Assembly (NCBI RefSeq): GCF_014805685.1
Contig: NC_060906.1
Coordinates: 9,272,346-9,336,345, forward strand
Reading direction: 5' to 3'
Origin: Silurus meridionalis
Taxonomy: Eukaryota; Chordata; Actinopteri; Siluriformes; Siluridae
Length of the DNA: 64,000 nt
The notes under the pieces were generated by a model, which saw only the letters and a program-made list of their open reading frames with translations, made no database searches and was not told where the DNA came from. Positions 11,408-57,544 of the stretch are shown here, piece after piece (the first letter of the stretch is position 1; each line of letters opens with the position of its first letter). The translations under genes and the position numbers were made by a program.

Positions 11408-12360
11408 CCTGTCATCATATGTTGCATCTCCTACATAGAACATAGTCCACCTGGGTGCACCTTCCTCCACTCTTATACGTCACCCTATGATCCTCCTTCT
11501 TCTTAAAATAAGTATTTACCACTGCCATTTCCTTCCTTTTATCAAAATCTACCACCATCTGCCCTTTCACATTCCTCTCCTTAAAGCCATACCTACCCAT
11601 CACCTCCTCATCACCTCTGTTCTCTTCATCCACATGCCCATTAAAGTCTTCCCCATTCACCAATCGTTCTTTTCTAGGTACATAATCTATCACTCATCTA
11701 ACTTAATCCAGACTTTTTCTTCTCCTCCATTTCACATCCCTCTTGTGGAGCATAAGCACTGATGACATTTATCATCACCCCTTCAACTTCCAGCTTCACG
11801 TTCATCACTCTATCAGAAACTCTCTTCACCTCCACTACACTCTTACTGTACTCTTCCTTCAGGATCACCCCTACACCATTTCTCTTTCCATTCACACCAT
11901 TATAGAACATTTTAAACCCACCTCCAATGCTTCTGGCCTTACTCCCTTTCCACTTGGTCTCCCGAACACACAACATATCTACCGTTCTCCTCTCCATCAT
12001 ATCAGATACATCTCTCCAGTTACCAGTCATAGTACCAACAATTAAAGTACCAACCCGAACCTCCACTCTCCTAAACTTCTCCTTTCCTTGCTGTCTCTGT
12101 AGACGTCGTCCTCCTCGCCTTCTCCTCCTTTGGCCAACAGTAGCCCAATTTCCACCGGTACCCTGTTGGCTAACGATACCTGTGGCGATCGTTGGTAAGC
12201 CGGGCCTCGACCGATCTTGTATGAAATTCTCTTTTGTGATTTGCATATTTGATTTGGCACATGTTTTTTTACACTGGATGCCCTTCATAAAGCAACCCTC
12301 ACAATTTATCCGGGCTTGGGACCGGCACTAAGAGTGCACTGGCTTGTGCAACCCTAATGG
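11408..12360 (-). mobile_element. RTE-like LINE, 5' part with endonuclease domain
   Basis: On the minus strand, 12288 to 11698 encodes an endonuclease/exonuclease/phosphatase domain of the kind that opens RTE-type LINE proteins: LCVRETKWKGSKARSIGGGF, then NGVGVILKE, SDRVMNVKL and ISAYAPQEGCE. A frame break near 11697 is followed by NGHVDEENRG, GFKERNVKG and QVDYVLCRR (11415-11693). LINE proteins of this type nick target DNA and copy their RNA back in; here the frame is broken, the element is split by the hAT, and no reverse transcriptase remains. The upstream part (12290-12360) resembles the 5' end of fish RTE copies. Confidence 0.8.
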
Positions 12361-13533
12361 CTGGGTTAGTGTATTGTAAATTGTATGTCACCTAAATTGA
12401 TTGGACTTTACTTCCTGTTAACATGTTTTACACTTGTTCATGTTTTCTGTTAAAGCGCCATTAGTATTTCACAGTTTGTGCCGCACTCTTTGCGTAGCAT
12501 TTGTTTAATTGGTTCATTGTCTTTTGTTTAATGTTATGATTGTTTTCTTCTCTTGCCTTCATGTGTCTTTATGTTCATATGTTTTCACTATTAATAAAGA
12601 AATTTGCCACTTTCACCTACCTTTAACTCCTTTAAAGGGCATTATGACTGTAATGACTTTCTGAATCATAAACTATTTGTTTACTATCAATAAAATACAG
12701 AACCCTAACTTGCAATTGTAACCTTCTCTACCTCCAGGCAACAACACTATACTGCAAATCACACTCATACATTTTTGAGGTAAACACATTATATAAAGTC
12801 AAAACATTGTTTGGAATGATACTTAATCACAAAATTGCCCTCGGCAAAGAAAACCACCCAGGACATAATATTTTGATTAGACAGCTATGTGAGCGGATAG
12901 TAATATATTGAAAACATAATGATTCACTGTGACATCTTTGCTTGCTGGCTGGGATTCCTAAGGCATTTCTAGGATACCCATGTCTTTGTAAAAAAATAAT
13001 ATATTTTGTGTAATATATGAAATATGTGACATTTATTACACAATTTATGCCTGTGTAACTCTTTTAAATTCTTTTGTAAAAGAATCAATAATGCTAGGTA
13101 CAGCAATTAACCTAATATTCCTGAACACGTGACTGAAGTGTAAGTGTCAATATAAACTAATGTAAAGCTGTACAAAGCAGAACATGAAGCAATATGTACA
13201 TTTTGGGTGATGTTTTCTTTCCAGCAAGTAGTCTGAAAAAACAAAGAAGCCCTGACTAATACAAATGGATTTATTGTGATTACATTGATAGATGTATAAA
13301 CAATAGAAAGATGTGCCTCCAGGATCATGTCACAACATATAAAACAGTACTAGGTCTCCAATCATATAATGCTCAAAGTGTAGCTTGTGTATGATTTTCA
13401 TGATATATTTGTATAAGTATATGAGTAAACAATTTCTCCCACACATGGTTTCTTCATCTCAGCTTTATTTTTGCAAAATAAATGACATTTAATATATCAT
13501 GTGTGGTTCCTCATCTGAGGTTGCATTTACATA

Positions 13534-13535
<2 letters not shown>
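12361..13535. other. Intergenic stretch with no recognised feature
   Basis: No gene, exon or recognisable repeat end was seen. 12380-12610 has a mildly different composition and ends in an AATAAAG-like signal on the plus strand, so it may be an old repeat or a 3' end, but I cannot support either. Confidence 0.3.
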
Positions 13536-15719
<2,184 letters not shown>

Positions 15720-15994
15720 AATTGTATCTACCTTGCCTTAGAAATTTCCAAAGTAGCCAATGTTATGGTGGATATGAGTCAATGATACACAAAATCTGAC
15801 AACTACAATTATTAGAAATATATTCAATAACATTTTATTTTAGAAAACTACTTATGATCAAGACAAGTTTAATAAAATATATTGTTTTTGCTTGACCTAT
15901 ATTAAGATCTTCACTTAATAGCCTGTACATTCAGGAAGCAAATCATGAAAAAAGAATAGAAAAGTATAACGTACAGAACAAAAAGAACTCCTGA

Positions 15995-16000
15995 TTTATT
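15995..16000 (-). promoter_or_regulatory. Candidate kdr polyadenylation signal
   Basis: TTTATT on the plus strand gives AATAAA on the minus strand, about 690 bp past the kdr stop codon. A second AATAAA lies at 15834-15839. Neither choice can be confirmed without transcript data. Confidence 0.35.
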
Positions 16001-16690
16001 AAAATGCTGGCCGAGCAATTAAAAAAAAAAAACAATTAACATAAATACAGAAGAAACACATTAGGTGACTCAAATTACAGTTGCTATTTCTTGCTTGAAA
16101 GAAAGGGGTGTGTCTTTTTACAGGAAGTGGGAGTGGTCTTAATGAGCTTATGTTATGTGTAAACAACGATTCCATTTACATGGCTTTCTCCAAAAATACT
16201 CACAATATATATTAAAAAGATTTTAAAGAGAAAAGATTTGAACGACTATCTCACACGCTTAAATTGCGATTAAAACAGTAGTGTAGGTTTCAGCTAAGGC
16301 ACTGTGTTCAACTATATGTTATATGTTATGTATGTTATACTCACTGATTATAATCCGGACAAAGTTACAGTCATGTGAATGGAGCATGTTAATGCTCAGG
16401 ATGTGCTGACTTGAATAAATGTACCTGTCTAAATCATATATAAATAATCACTATAGAGAACACCATAATGCCACTGAACAGAGTATGAGAAGAGCTGTGC
16501 TCAAATCAAATAGTTGCTTTGTCCTGTCTAAGAACCAGCCTATCATAAGCAGAAGCGTGTCTGTTTTGTATTGCTCTTGGCATAAAAGGGAGAGTCTGCT
16601 ATTCCAGGCTGGAAGGATTTGCAAAACACAATTGCAATAAGACCAACACTTAGTATATCCATATAGTCATGGGTTTTTAGGTGGTTCCAA

Positions 16691-48776
<32,086 letters not shown>

Positions 48777-49500
48777 GGTAAGACAGTAACAGCGGATTGT
48801 CCCCACATGAAGCCACATGTCAAACACTGCCACAGGAGAAGTATACCTCAACTGTGCATCTCTTCCTCGGAAAATACTTCAGTGTAATCCTGACAATTCA
48901 TAAACACGTAGAAAGTTTCGAAGTAAACTGAATTGAAGTTGTATCCAGTGATGTGGAAATCTGTTTTGCGCAAAATGAAAGAGGTGAGGCAGTGAACCGG
49001 GCCAACTGAGAGGCTGGGGATAGGATGAAAGAAAAATGGGAGGAAGACCAACCGAGGGAGGAGCACGGTGGAGACCATGAGGACATAAAAGTTGGAATAA
49101 ACGTCTGAACCTTGATCTTTTCTCTGGAGACAAATACTGTATTCTTCCTATTTTCCCAAAACAAATCATAATTTATGTGCAAACGCCGAAAAAAAAAACA
49201 GTCCGATTCTGAGTATAAAAGCCCAAAAACCATAAACAACTTGACTTGGTGCACTGTGTGGCTTATTGAATAGTTGCAAAATGAGCAGAAGTGCAGGTAT
49301 TCTCCTTTTCAGTGGCCACGGAGTGTATACTTTTTGTTAAACTGTATTTTGATACATTAAACAAACAAATTAGTTCATTAAATGACCCATGTAAAAAATG
49401 GCAAAATATGAAGGCTATGGATTACTGGTATGGTCTATAAGGTACTTCATCATATATTCACTTTAAGAAAGGCCACATCTTTGCATGAAAATGATCTCTA
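48777..49500 (-). promoter_or_regulatory. kdr: Region upstream of kdr start (presumed 5'UTR and promoter)
   Basis: The sequence 5' of the ATG on the minus strand has GGAA/TTCC cores (for example 48863-48875) that could bind ETS factors, known regulators of endothelial genes. I see no convincing TATA box and cannot place the transcription start. This assignment rests on position only. Confidence 0.3.
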
Positions 49501-49584
49501 TAAGACATTCGTCACATATTCTCTGAAGTGATTGTTCTCCGATGATCATCGTGCACAAGTCGGCGAACGGTTTCGACATTTTCG

Positions 49585-49656
49585 GGGGTTGAGCTCGATG
49601 AGGGTCTTCCTGACATCTCGGGGGTTGAGCTCGATGAGGGTCTTCCTGACATCTCG
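49585..49656. repeat. Perfect 36-bp tandem duplication
   Basis: 49585-49620 and 49621-49656 are identical (ggggttgagctcgatgaggg...). The flanks look like a transposon relic, but I cannot name it. Confidence 0.85.
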
Positions 49657-49679
49657 CCGTCTTCCAGTTATGTTCTTCT

Positions 49680-49792
49680 GCTCTTGGTGCACGTGTGCCA
49701 CTCAAAACACCTGTGTGGCTGTGATTTGAACTTACGACCTTCAGATCCAAAGTTCAATGCCTTAACCATTAAGCTACCACCTCCTCAGAGAA
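49680..49792 (-). mobile_element. tRNA-derived SINE head
   Basis: The minus strand reads ggtagcttaatggttaagg (A-box) and aagttcaaatcac (B-box) about 40 bp later. The spacing is tRNA-like. Only the head and a short body are recognisable. Confidence 0.55.
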
Positions 49793-50049
49793 CGGTAATT
49801 GTATCTTTTTTTTAGCATAAAAGAACCCTAAAGGGCATTTTCATCTACAAAGGAGCACCTAGAGGGATGCACTGCATCATGTATTGTCTTCTGAAATTCT
49901 TCCATTATTTCCTTGTTACTGGAAACCACAAAGCTCCTCTTAATGCAGTAATTGTTTTCTCAACAACATATGCTATGACCCTATTTTCCAGCCATAAAAG
50001 AACCATTAGTTTTTTTTTCTTCAAAACAAACTTGGCACATATTTGTACA

Positions 50050-50165
50050 GGATATCTTTAAATGTGGTAGCTAGTGATAGGGTGAGGGTGCACCAGATAA
50101 CCAGTTCAAATATGGAGGTGGAAGCTTAATGGTTTGGGGTTGTTTGGAGTATGAGTATGTAAAGT
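50050..50165 (+). mobile_element. Small Tc1 transposase fragment
   Basis: The plus strand reads KYGGGSLMVWGC near 50110-50145, a typical Tc1 transposase motif. No ends were found. Confidence 0.55.
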
Positions 50166-50208
50166 TGTTATTCATACTAAGTGAGAATAAAAAATAAAAT
50201 AAAAAACT

Positions 50209-50244
<36 letters not shown>

Positions 50245-50875
50245 TTGGTCAAAGTAAATTTCCATATGGTTAAATGCATATAAATCAAAGGAGTATGCAT
50301 GTGTCTCTCACAAGTGGTAAAAGCAAACCTTTTTCATGAAAAAGGGTCAGGATCAAATCTTTATTCAACGGAAATGGAACTTTGGGAGTGCATTTTATTA
50401 CAGTCAATAAAAATGGGATAAACACTGCCATGTCCTGTCACTGGAGAGGTCCACTTAAGCTTTCAGGGTACATCTCTTACCCTGATAAAGTGAAGGTACT
50501 GTGCTTTCAAACTGATAAAAATAAATAAAAGGTAAACAAAACGTTTATTTTCACTAACAACTATTGCATACACCATGCCTGTTACAAGAAGCTGTGTAAA
50601 AAAAGTGCCTTTTTCTGACAGTGTAATAGTGCATTGTAAAAAAGGGGGTAGGCATCATATAAATGTTTATCAGTTAATTTGGGGATTTTAGATTCTCATA
50701 AGTGTTCTTTCTGAAAGACTCTTAAAAACATGAATATATACAAGAGGAACACAGCTAGTAGGTATTTCAGGTAACTTATACTTTGCATTAAATTTGTTCA
50801 TTTAGTTCTGTTAAAGACAACAGAACACACATTTGATGTCTTGTTAAACTGAGAATACTGGCATCTCTTTTGCTA

Positions 50876-50914
<39 letters not shown>

Positions 50915-51928
50915 GGTGGGTGGGTGGTTGGTTGGGCAGGAGTACAATCATTCTACCTCCACATGTTTCCTGTCCTGTTCACTTCTACTGGGAGCCATAG
51001 CACCTGCACCTCCTCCCTTACTCACAAGAAGAAAGGGGGAAAAAAGAGAGCATGCTTCCTATTGCTCTGCTCCAGTCCCTGTGGCAAATATGGAAAGGTC
51101 CCGACAGGAACATTTTTCATTTATCACTGTTGTTTTCTCTTTTCTTTGTGTATTTTGCACTGTGTTGGCCTTATGACCTATCCTGAATTTAGACCAAAAC
51201 AAAGAGTGATGTTGATTCTCTGGCAAGCTGGGAGATCCATTGAAAGATGGTTAGTGTGAGAAAAAAATTGACACAAGAAAAAGGATTAAAGGGAGGAAAA
51301 GGGAAACGAGAAAGAAATTATAAAACGTAAGGAAAAAAAAAAACAATAGAATGATGGGCATCTTGATGTGAGAAAGAACAAGCAGGATGCTTTTATGATA
51401 TACACTAATGAAACCTTTCATGGCATGTATAAAAAAATACTTCCTGCATTTGTCTTATTACGCAGCTGCAAATATAAAACAAATTGCATGTATGTAGCAC
51501 ATGTTGGGGCTGGTTTCTTTCTTGCCCAGAGTGTAGACTCTTAGATACTTATATTTAATTGTTTCAAGTTATCATGAGATTGTAGAGTGATTGTGAGACA
51601 AAACCATTTAAAGGCCATTCTGGCTGAAATGTTTCAATGTACTTCACTGTCACATCCATGCTATGCCATTGCTAATAATATAAGATGGCACACATACAAA
51701 GCAGTAGTGGGTAAAACAACATTGACCGTGGTGGATTACTTTATTTAATTTATATATTTAATTTAGAAATGGCTTTGAAGGAAAATGTAGCAGTAAACAG
51801 GCTGGTCATATGTAGTTCATAGTCCAAAAATAGTCACATTATGTTATTAGCAGCTTATCTGTGTTTGCTACCTGGAATAGACACATCATGATTACAAACT
51901 AAAAAGTCTTGCCTGTCTTTGTTGTCTT

Positions 51929-51994
<66 letters not shown>

Positions 51995-52050
51995 TTTCAA
52001 GCCTCTGCCTTAGAGGAGACCCTGTGCTATAAACCTCAATGCTAACAGTT
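50166..52050. other. Intergenic stretch with microsatellites
   Basis: It contains (TA)n at about 50214-50240, (TG)n followed by (TGGG)n at 50876-50934, and (TG)n at 51930-51988. No gene or transposon end recognised elsewhere. Confidence 0.5.
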
Positions 52051-52057
52051 TTAGAAT

Positions 52058-52862
52058 ACACTATACGGCCAACAGTGTGGGGACCTGATTATCACAACTA
52101 TGTGTTTCTATTTTTGTTGGAGAATCCATTTCAAAACCATGGGAATTAATATGGAATTGAACCTCTGTCACCTTTATACAGCTAAGTATAACAGCATCCA
52201 ATATTCTGGGAAAGTTTTTTACAAGATTTTAGATTGTGCCTGTAAGAATTCTGCCTATTCGGTCATAGGAGAATTTGTGAGATCGGACACTGAATCTATC
52301 ACTAGTTTTTGGAGTGTTTCTGTGGGAGTATGTGATTATTCAGCCATTATTTTGGTCAGGCTGATGTTGGACAAAAAGGTCTGCAATCAATTTTCCAGTT
52401 CATCCCACAAATATTCAGTGGGGTCGAGGTGAGGGCTTTGCTACCAAACTCATCAAGCCAGAAATTTATGGACGTGCACAGTCATGCTGGAATAGGCTCC
52501 CAATTTTCTCCCTGAAAATTGTTAGAATACGATTGTCTAAGATGCATTTGTATGCTGTATTATAAACATTACATCCCACTGAAATTAAGGGGGCCAAGAC
52601 AAAATACTGAAAAACAGCCTTTTCTCTGCCGAACATTACTGTAAGCACTAGGTGCTCTCTACAAAACCCAGATTCAGACTTCCAGATAAGAAAAAATTCA
52701 CTAATTCACTACAGCAGTAAATATATTTCAACTGCACCAACTACTCCAGCTGACACTCGACATCCATATTAATTGTAAGTTTGAGTGCAGCTGTGCAAAC
52801 AGATTTCATTAAGCAGAAACACATGTATTAGGACGTATCCACCTAGTTTTTGGCCAAATATT
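52058..52862. mobile_element. Non-autonomous Tc1/mariner-like element (cactata-ggcc ends)
   Basis: The left end acactatacggccaacagtg and the right end cctagtttttggccaaatat are inverted relatives of a widespread fish element. The internal text (tgttggacaaaaaggtctgcaatc; cattcagtgggg) recurs at about 57330-57400. No frame is open. Confidence 0.55.
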
Positions 52863-53349
52863 ATAATTATATAACAATTATAACTATTTTATAGACTTAT
52901 AGACTTAAATAATACCACGATAATACCCCTATATAATACCCCTATAATACCACTATAATACCCCCATTTTAATAGCATGATGAGCCATCGCTGTTATTAG
53001 ACACTGATGGTGGCATGGGTTCTATATAGTTGATGGAAGTGAACAAGGTGTGTCTATTCCTGTTCTGTGAACAGACAAGGTCACTGGAAAAGAAAACAGA
53101 AAGATTGATGGAAATGTTCTTTAGAGCCATTCAGCAGGGAGCAACAGACTTACAAAATGAAATATGCACAGATTCACGTCATTGTAAGAGACATTTTAAA
53201 ATGTTCCAATTATTCAGTGGAACACTGTGCCCTGTCTAATAAACGTTACACCTTTGTGTATTGAACTCTCCAGTTACATGCCATGTTTTTGGATCTGTGG
53301 GGTATATGTTCAATCATTATGAGTACAATTAAATGTGACATTGTGTGAT

Positions 53350-53480
53350 TTTACAATGCCTTGCATAAATATTCAACCCAGCCCCAAACTTTTTCACATG
53401 CTGTTCTGCTACAACCTGAAACTGAAAAGGAATTTAATTGCCGATTTACATCAGAAATCCACACAAAATAGCACAATAAA
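53350..53480 (+). mobile_element. Tc1-type end fragment
   Basis: The text acaatgccttgcataaatattcaaccc...ttttcacatgctgttctgctacaacctg matches the terminal part of fish Tc1 elements. The remainder is missing. Confidence 0.5.
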
Positions 53481-54144
53481 TTATTTACTCATGAATTTAA
53501 ATCCTTTTCGTGGTTTGTCAAAAGACTCAATATTTTGCTGCTACATTTGTTGGAAACGTTTAAGGAACACCATCCCCGTGGTGGTGTAATCATCATCATA
53601 AGCAATACTCTTGGGTTGTTATTTGCTTTCCTTACTTAAGCCTCTCTTTACATGGTTGGTGAATGGTCTCCTCAAGGTGAAGTAAAATCTTTTTAAGTTT
53701 CTGAATTTTTAAATATGACATACTTTTCTAAAACTAAAATTTTCTGAACATTTTGTACACAGGGTCAGGGTCTTCCAACATTATATGTGTAAAATATGTG
53801 AATGTGTCAAACTTATAAAGAGGAGGGGATATCTAAAGAACATTGTACATGCCAAAGCCTGTGTTCTAGCTGATATGCAAGACACTCTAGAAAGTCTCTA
53901 GAAACCTACCACAATTTAATTCCTATATGTTGTATGGTAACAGAAATAGTATTGCCCTGTATTCAATGCCATTATTATATTAGCAGTGTCCATGCCTATT
54001 AGCATAAATTCTTACAGGTGTAGCAAAAGGTAAACATACACCTGAAAGCCAGGTGCTAAAATCAGTCTGCTTTAACAAGATACCCCCAGTACCTAAAGTC
54101 CCAAATGGAACAGGAATGGGTTCAAATCCTAAAGGTGACACTTA

Positions 54145-54190
54145 CAAATACAATACAATACAATACAATACAATACAATACAATACTATA
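54145..54190. repeat. (AATAC)n microsatellite
   Basis: About eight pentanucleotide units. Confidence 0.9.
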
Positions 54191-54984
54191 CTATACATTA
54201 CAAATGCAGTGTGGCTCTTTGTGTCTTTGGCATTATGATTAGAATTTTTTAATAAAAAATATTTCATTATTTAAACACCTAACTGTTAGTCAAATGTAAT
54301 CCTTTGGTGTCTTTTCTGTTTGATGAAATGCCTTTCGGTTAATAGTACCACATGTATTGTATTACACAGCTGCAAAAACAGTAGGGTTGCTGAAGGTGGC
54401 CAGCGTGCTTTGATTTAAAAAGGATTTGACCATTGTTGTTTCTGGAGAGAGAGAAAGAGAACACACAAACAAAGAGTCAAGGAGATGTGGGAATGTTTAA
54501 CAGTTAGATGTTGACGTGTAGCCATTATAACTAAAGAAATCCCAGATGCTACATTAGAGAAAACTGCTTGCAAGCAAAATCCATATTGATATGCTTCTTA
54601 AAGAAAATCTTTAATTTGCAGGATTTGCTAGAAAACTTATAACCTGTAAATATGACCTATTGTATAGTATAATCTAATAATGAATTAGTACTTAAAGATC
54701 CTAAGAGTAATAAAAGCAATATAAAAACAACCTTAAAAAAATCACAGAGAATGAAGATTTTTAGAATAAAAAAAAGTAAAGTCTTCATCTGGAACTGGAG
54801 CCCTAGTCACGATAGACGGAATCATAGAGAGCTCTAAATACCTATCTATTTTGGCACAAAACCTCCAGGCATCTTTTAAACTGCTGAAGATGAAGGAAGA
54901 TTTCACCTTCACATCATAACTACATGAAGCACAAACCCAAATCGCCAAAGGAACAGCTTCAGAAAAGAAATATAAATGTTTAAA

Positions 54985-55190
54985 AATGGTCCAGTCTGAG
55001 TCTGTATTTAAATCCGATCAAAAACCTGTGGAATGATGTGGAGTGTGCAGGAGATCTCCTTTCTTTTGAGGAACAGTGGAATAGAATTGCCAAATTAAGA
55101 CGTGCCAAATTGATAGATTCTCGAAACACTCTCACTGGGTGATCAGAGCTGGTAGGTTTCTGGAGACTTTCTAGAGTGTCTTTCATATTA
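54985..55190 (+). mobile_element. Tc1 transposase C-terminal fragment
   Basis: The plus strand reads YLNPIKNLWNDVE and EEQWNRIAKLRRAKLIDS, the C-terminal part of a Tc1 transposase. The text just after it (ggtttctggagactttctagagtgtct) has an inverse copy at 53878-53910, suggesting element ends. Confidence 0.6.
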
Positions 55191-56860
55191 GCATATTACA
55201 TGTACATATTTATATGACTAAATTGTATGTATTAGTTAAGTATTAATACAATGCTCATTGTGGATCTTATAGTGTTACCAGACTTTTTGAGATGGTTAAT
55301 ATTTTGTTATGGTGCAGATAAATGTGTTTGGGCCTTAGAGCTCCAGGCCCGATTCAGTCCTGAGCCATGGTTACTCTCTGTATAGAGTTTTTGTTTCCTC
55401 TGCTTGTTTTTTTGTAATCTTTATTCAACAAGCATTCATACACTGTCAAAATCCTGAGATCACAATGGATTTTGCTTAGAACAGTTAGTTTTCATGGAAA
55501 AACTAAAGAGATGGGATTGTCCAATTTAGGGATTTTGAGAAGAGCCTCCTGAGTGAGGTTCCCACACTGGTTGAGAAGATATCAAAGCTTTAATCAGGAA
55601 TTATGAAAAGAATCTGCCTGAGATACTTAAACAGAGTTTATCTTGGACTTTATTCATAATAGCTCTGTTGCAGTATTAGCTGTCGCTGATTCCAGACATG
55701 TTGTCCAGCAGCAGAAGTCAAAGGTCAATCACATGCTAAGCTGACTCACCCAGTGCTGCAGATGATTCACTGACACAAATACTTCACTTGAATAGCAGCT
55801 ATCAGTAGATTTCAGCAGTAGCAGTACTTTTGATAGTATTTTGGAATGTCAAAACAGAACATTATGGGACGGGAAAATGAAGGATGAATGCCATAGGGAC
55901 AAATAGGAGCATATCAAGAAGGTCATGAAAGTTCACCACTGAGCTCAACAAGGAAGTAGTGGAGGGGCAGGAAGCTAAATACACATCCATAAACAGGAAA
56001 TCCATCTTCGCCAGCAGGCAACAAATATTTCACAGGTCTCTACCTTTAAAACATGGACAAACATGCACATGCGCACACACACAAGTTAGTTGTTTACATG
56101 GGCAATTAGTCCATCTTTGCTCCACATCCTCTAAAAAACAAGTGCCATCTTGTCTTTCATAAATCGTCTCAGCATTAGAATTTTTACTTCCTAAGAAATA
56201 AAAGGGAAAGACAGAGCTGGAAATTTCACAGACATTGTACAATTTATACTCCAACTACAACAAAATTATACATTTTAATTTTAGAGGGCAATGAAATCAA
56301 AGTATTTAGACAGTTATTTTAATTGATGATTAATTCAGGTAATTAAAACTTTAGTTAAATTCAAGTTTTAAAAAATCAGCTAGAAAATAAAGAAGAAGAA
56401 ATTGATCTTAAGTGAATTTTGTGCTAAATTTTTTTAAATATTCACACTCATTCACGTGGCTGAATTGTTTTTCCTTATCTGCTGATTTTTCTGGACAGAG
56501 TGGAAGCAATGGCAAGCTCTTGAATGTAAAAAATAAACTAGTTCACTCCTAAGATTATACCTCTATATCATTATAAAAATGACCAAGAGAGAGTATATAT
56601 ATTTTTCAGCAACGAAATAGAGCTGTTCAAATTATTTATTTATTTTTGTAAATCGGTGCTAAAGGCACAGGACATGACACTTAGATCTTCTCTGGGAAGG
56701 ATAACAGCAGATCTTCACCATTTGCAAAAAGCCTTCACTTATTTTATACCCAAACTTATAACTAGTAATTAAAACAGTGGTAATGATTACATACACAATA
56801 TGGACAGAAATATATGGACACCTTACTCATATATTTATAATAGATTTTAAAAAAAAAAGT
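55191..56860. other. Intergenic stretch, nothing recognised
   Basis: No exon, RNA gene or identifiable repeat was seen. Confidence 0.35.
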
Positions 56861-56865
56861 TGCTT

Positions 56866-56937
56866 CTCCCCGTCGGGGAATCGAACCCCGGTCTTCCGCG
56901 TGACAGGCGGAGATACTGTCCACTATACTAACGAGGA
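56866..56937 (-). tRNA. tRNA-Asp (GTC)
   Basis: 72 nt that form a complete cloverleaf on the minus strand: acceptor TCCTCGT with ACGGGGA plus discriminator G, D arm with GTAT/GTAT, anticodon loop CTGTCAC (anticodon GTC) and T arm around GGTTCGATTCC. Against the usual vertebrate tRNA-Asp, the outer anticodon-stem pair C-G is changed to T-A on both sides, and the D loop has GGAC for GGTG. A run of ten T follows within about 10 nt on the minus strand, a pol III terminator. It decodes GAC/GAT if expressed. Confidence 0.85.
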
Positions 56938-57039
56938 GCTGAGAAAACCACTTGCCATATTACCATATGAATCTTTGTTTCTGTGATTGGTTTCCAGGAT
57001 TTTTTAGTCTCATTAATTTCTCTCATTACAGCACACATA

Positions 57040-57420
57040 CACTATTAGGCCAAAAGTATTTCTACACCCTACTATTGGAACATTACTCATTGAACATTAA
57101 TATTGACAATATTATTTACTTGTTTGGTGCTACAAAACCCTTCAGTCTTCCAGGAGAACATTCCACTAGATTCCAGGTGGCTGTGGGGATTCCTGGCCAT
57201 GAGCTTAAATCCCAGCACCACTAGTCTGCTACTGCTGGTACCTTGAGCAACAACAGCTAAGCTAAACAAATTAAATACGTCGCTCTGGATAAGGGCATCT
57301 GCCAACTGGCATAAATGTATGTTTGTATGATGTTGGATGAGAAGATCTGCGGTCATTCCAAAGGTGTTCAGTGGGTTTGGGGTCAAGGTTCTGTACAGGA
57401 AAGTCGGGTTCTTCGACTAC
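57040..57420. mobile_element. Non-autonomous Tc1/mariner-like element with a SINE tail inside
   Basis: The left text ctattaggccaaaagtatttctacacc and right text gttcagtgggtttggggtcaagg belong to the family at 52058-52862. In between, 57270-57318 carries the typical SINE tail cgctctggataagggcatctgcc...ataaatgta. Confidence 0.5.
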
Positions 57421-57544
57421 AAACTTCTCAAACCCTGTCTCATGGATCTTATTGTATGTACAGTTATTGAAATACATACAAAGACAAACTAAACAATGTT
57501 GTGCTTCCAAAATTGTGGCAACGTGTAGTTTAAGTGTCTGCAGA

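Noticed and set aside
49550..49750. Proline-rich frame with RCQEDPHRAQPP repeats
   Set aside because: It is the 36-bp tandem duplication read through into a SINE head; no conserved domain.
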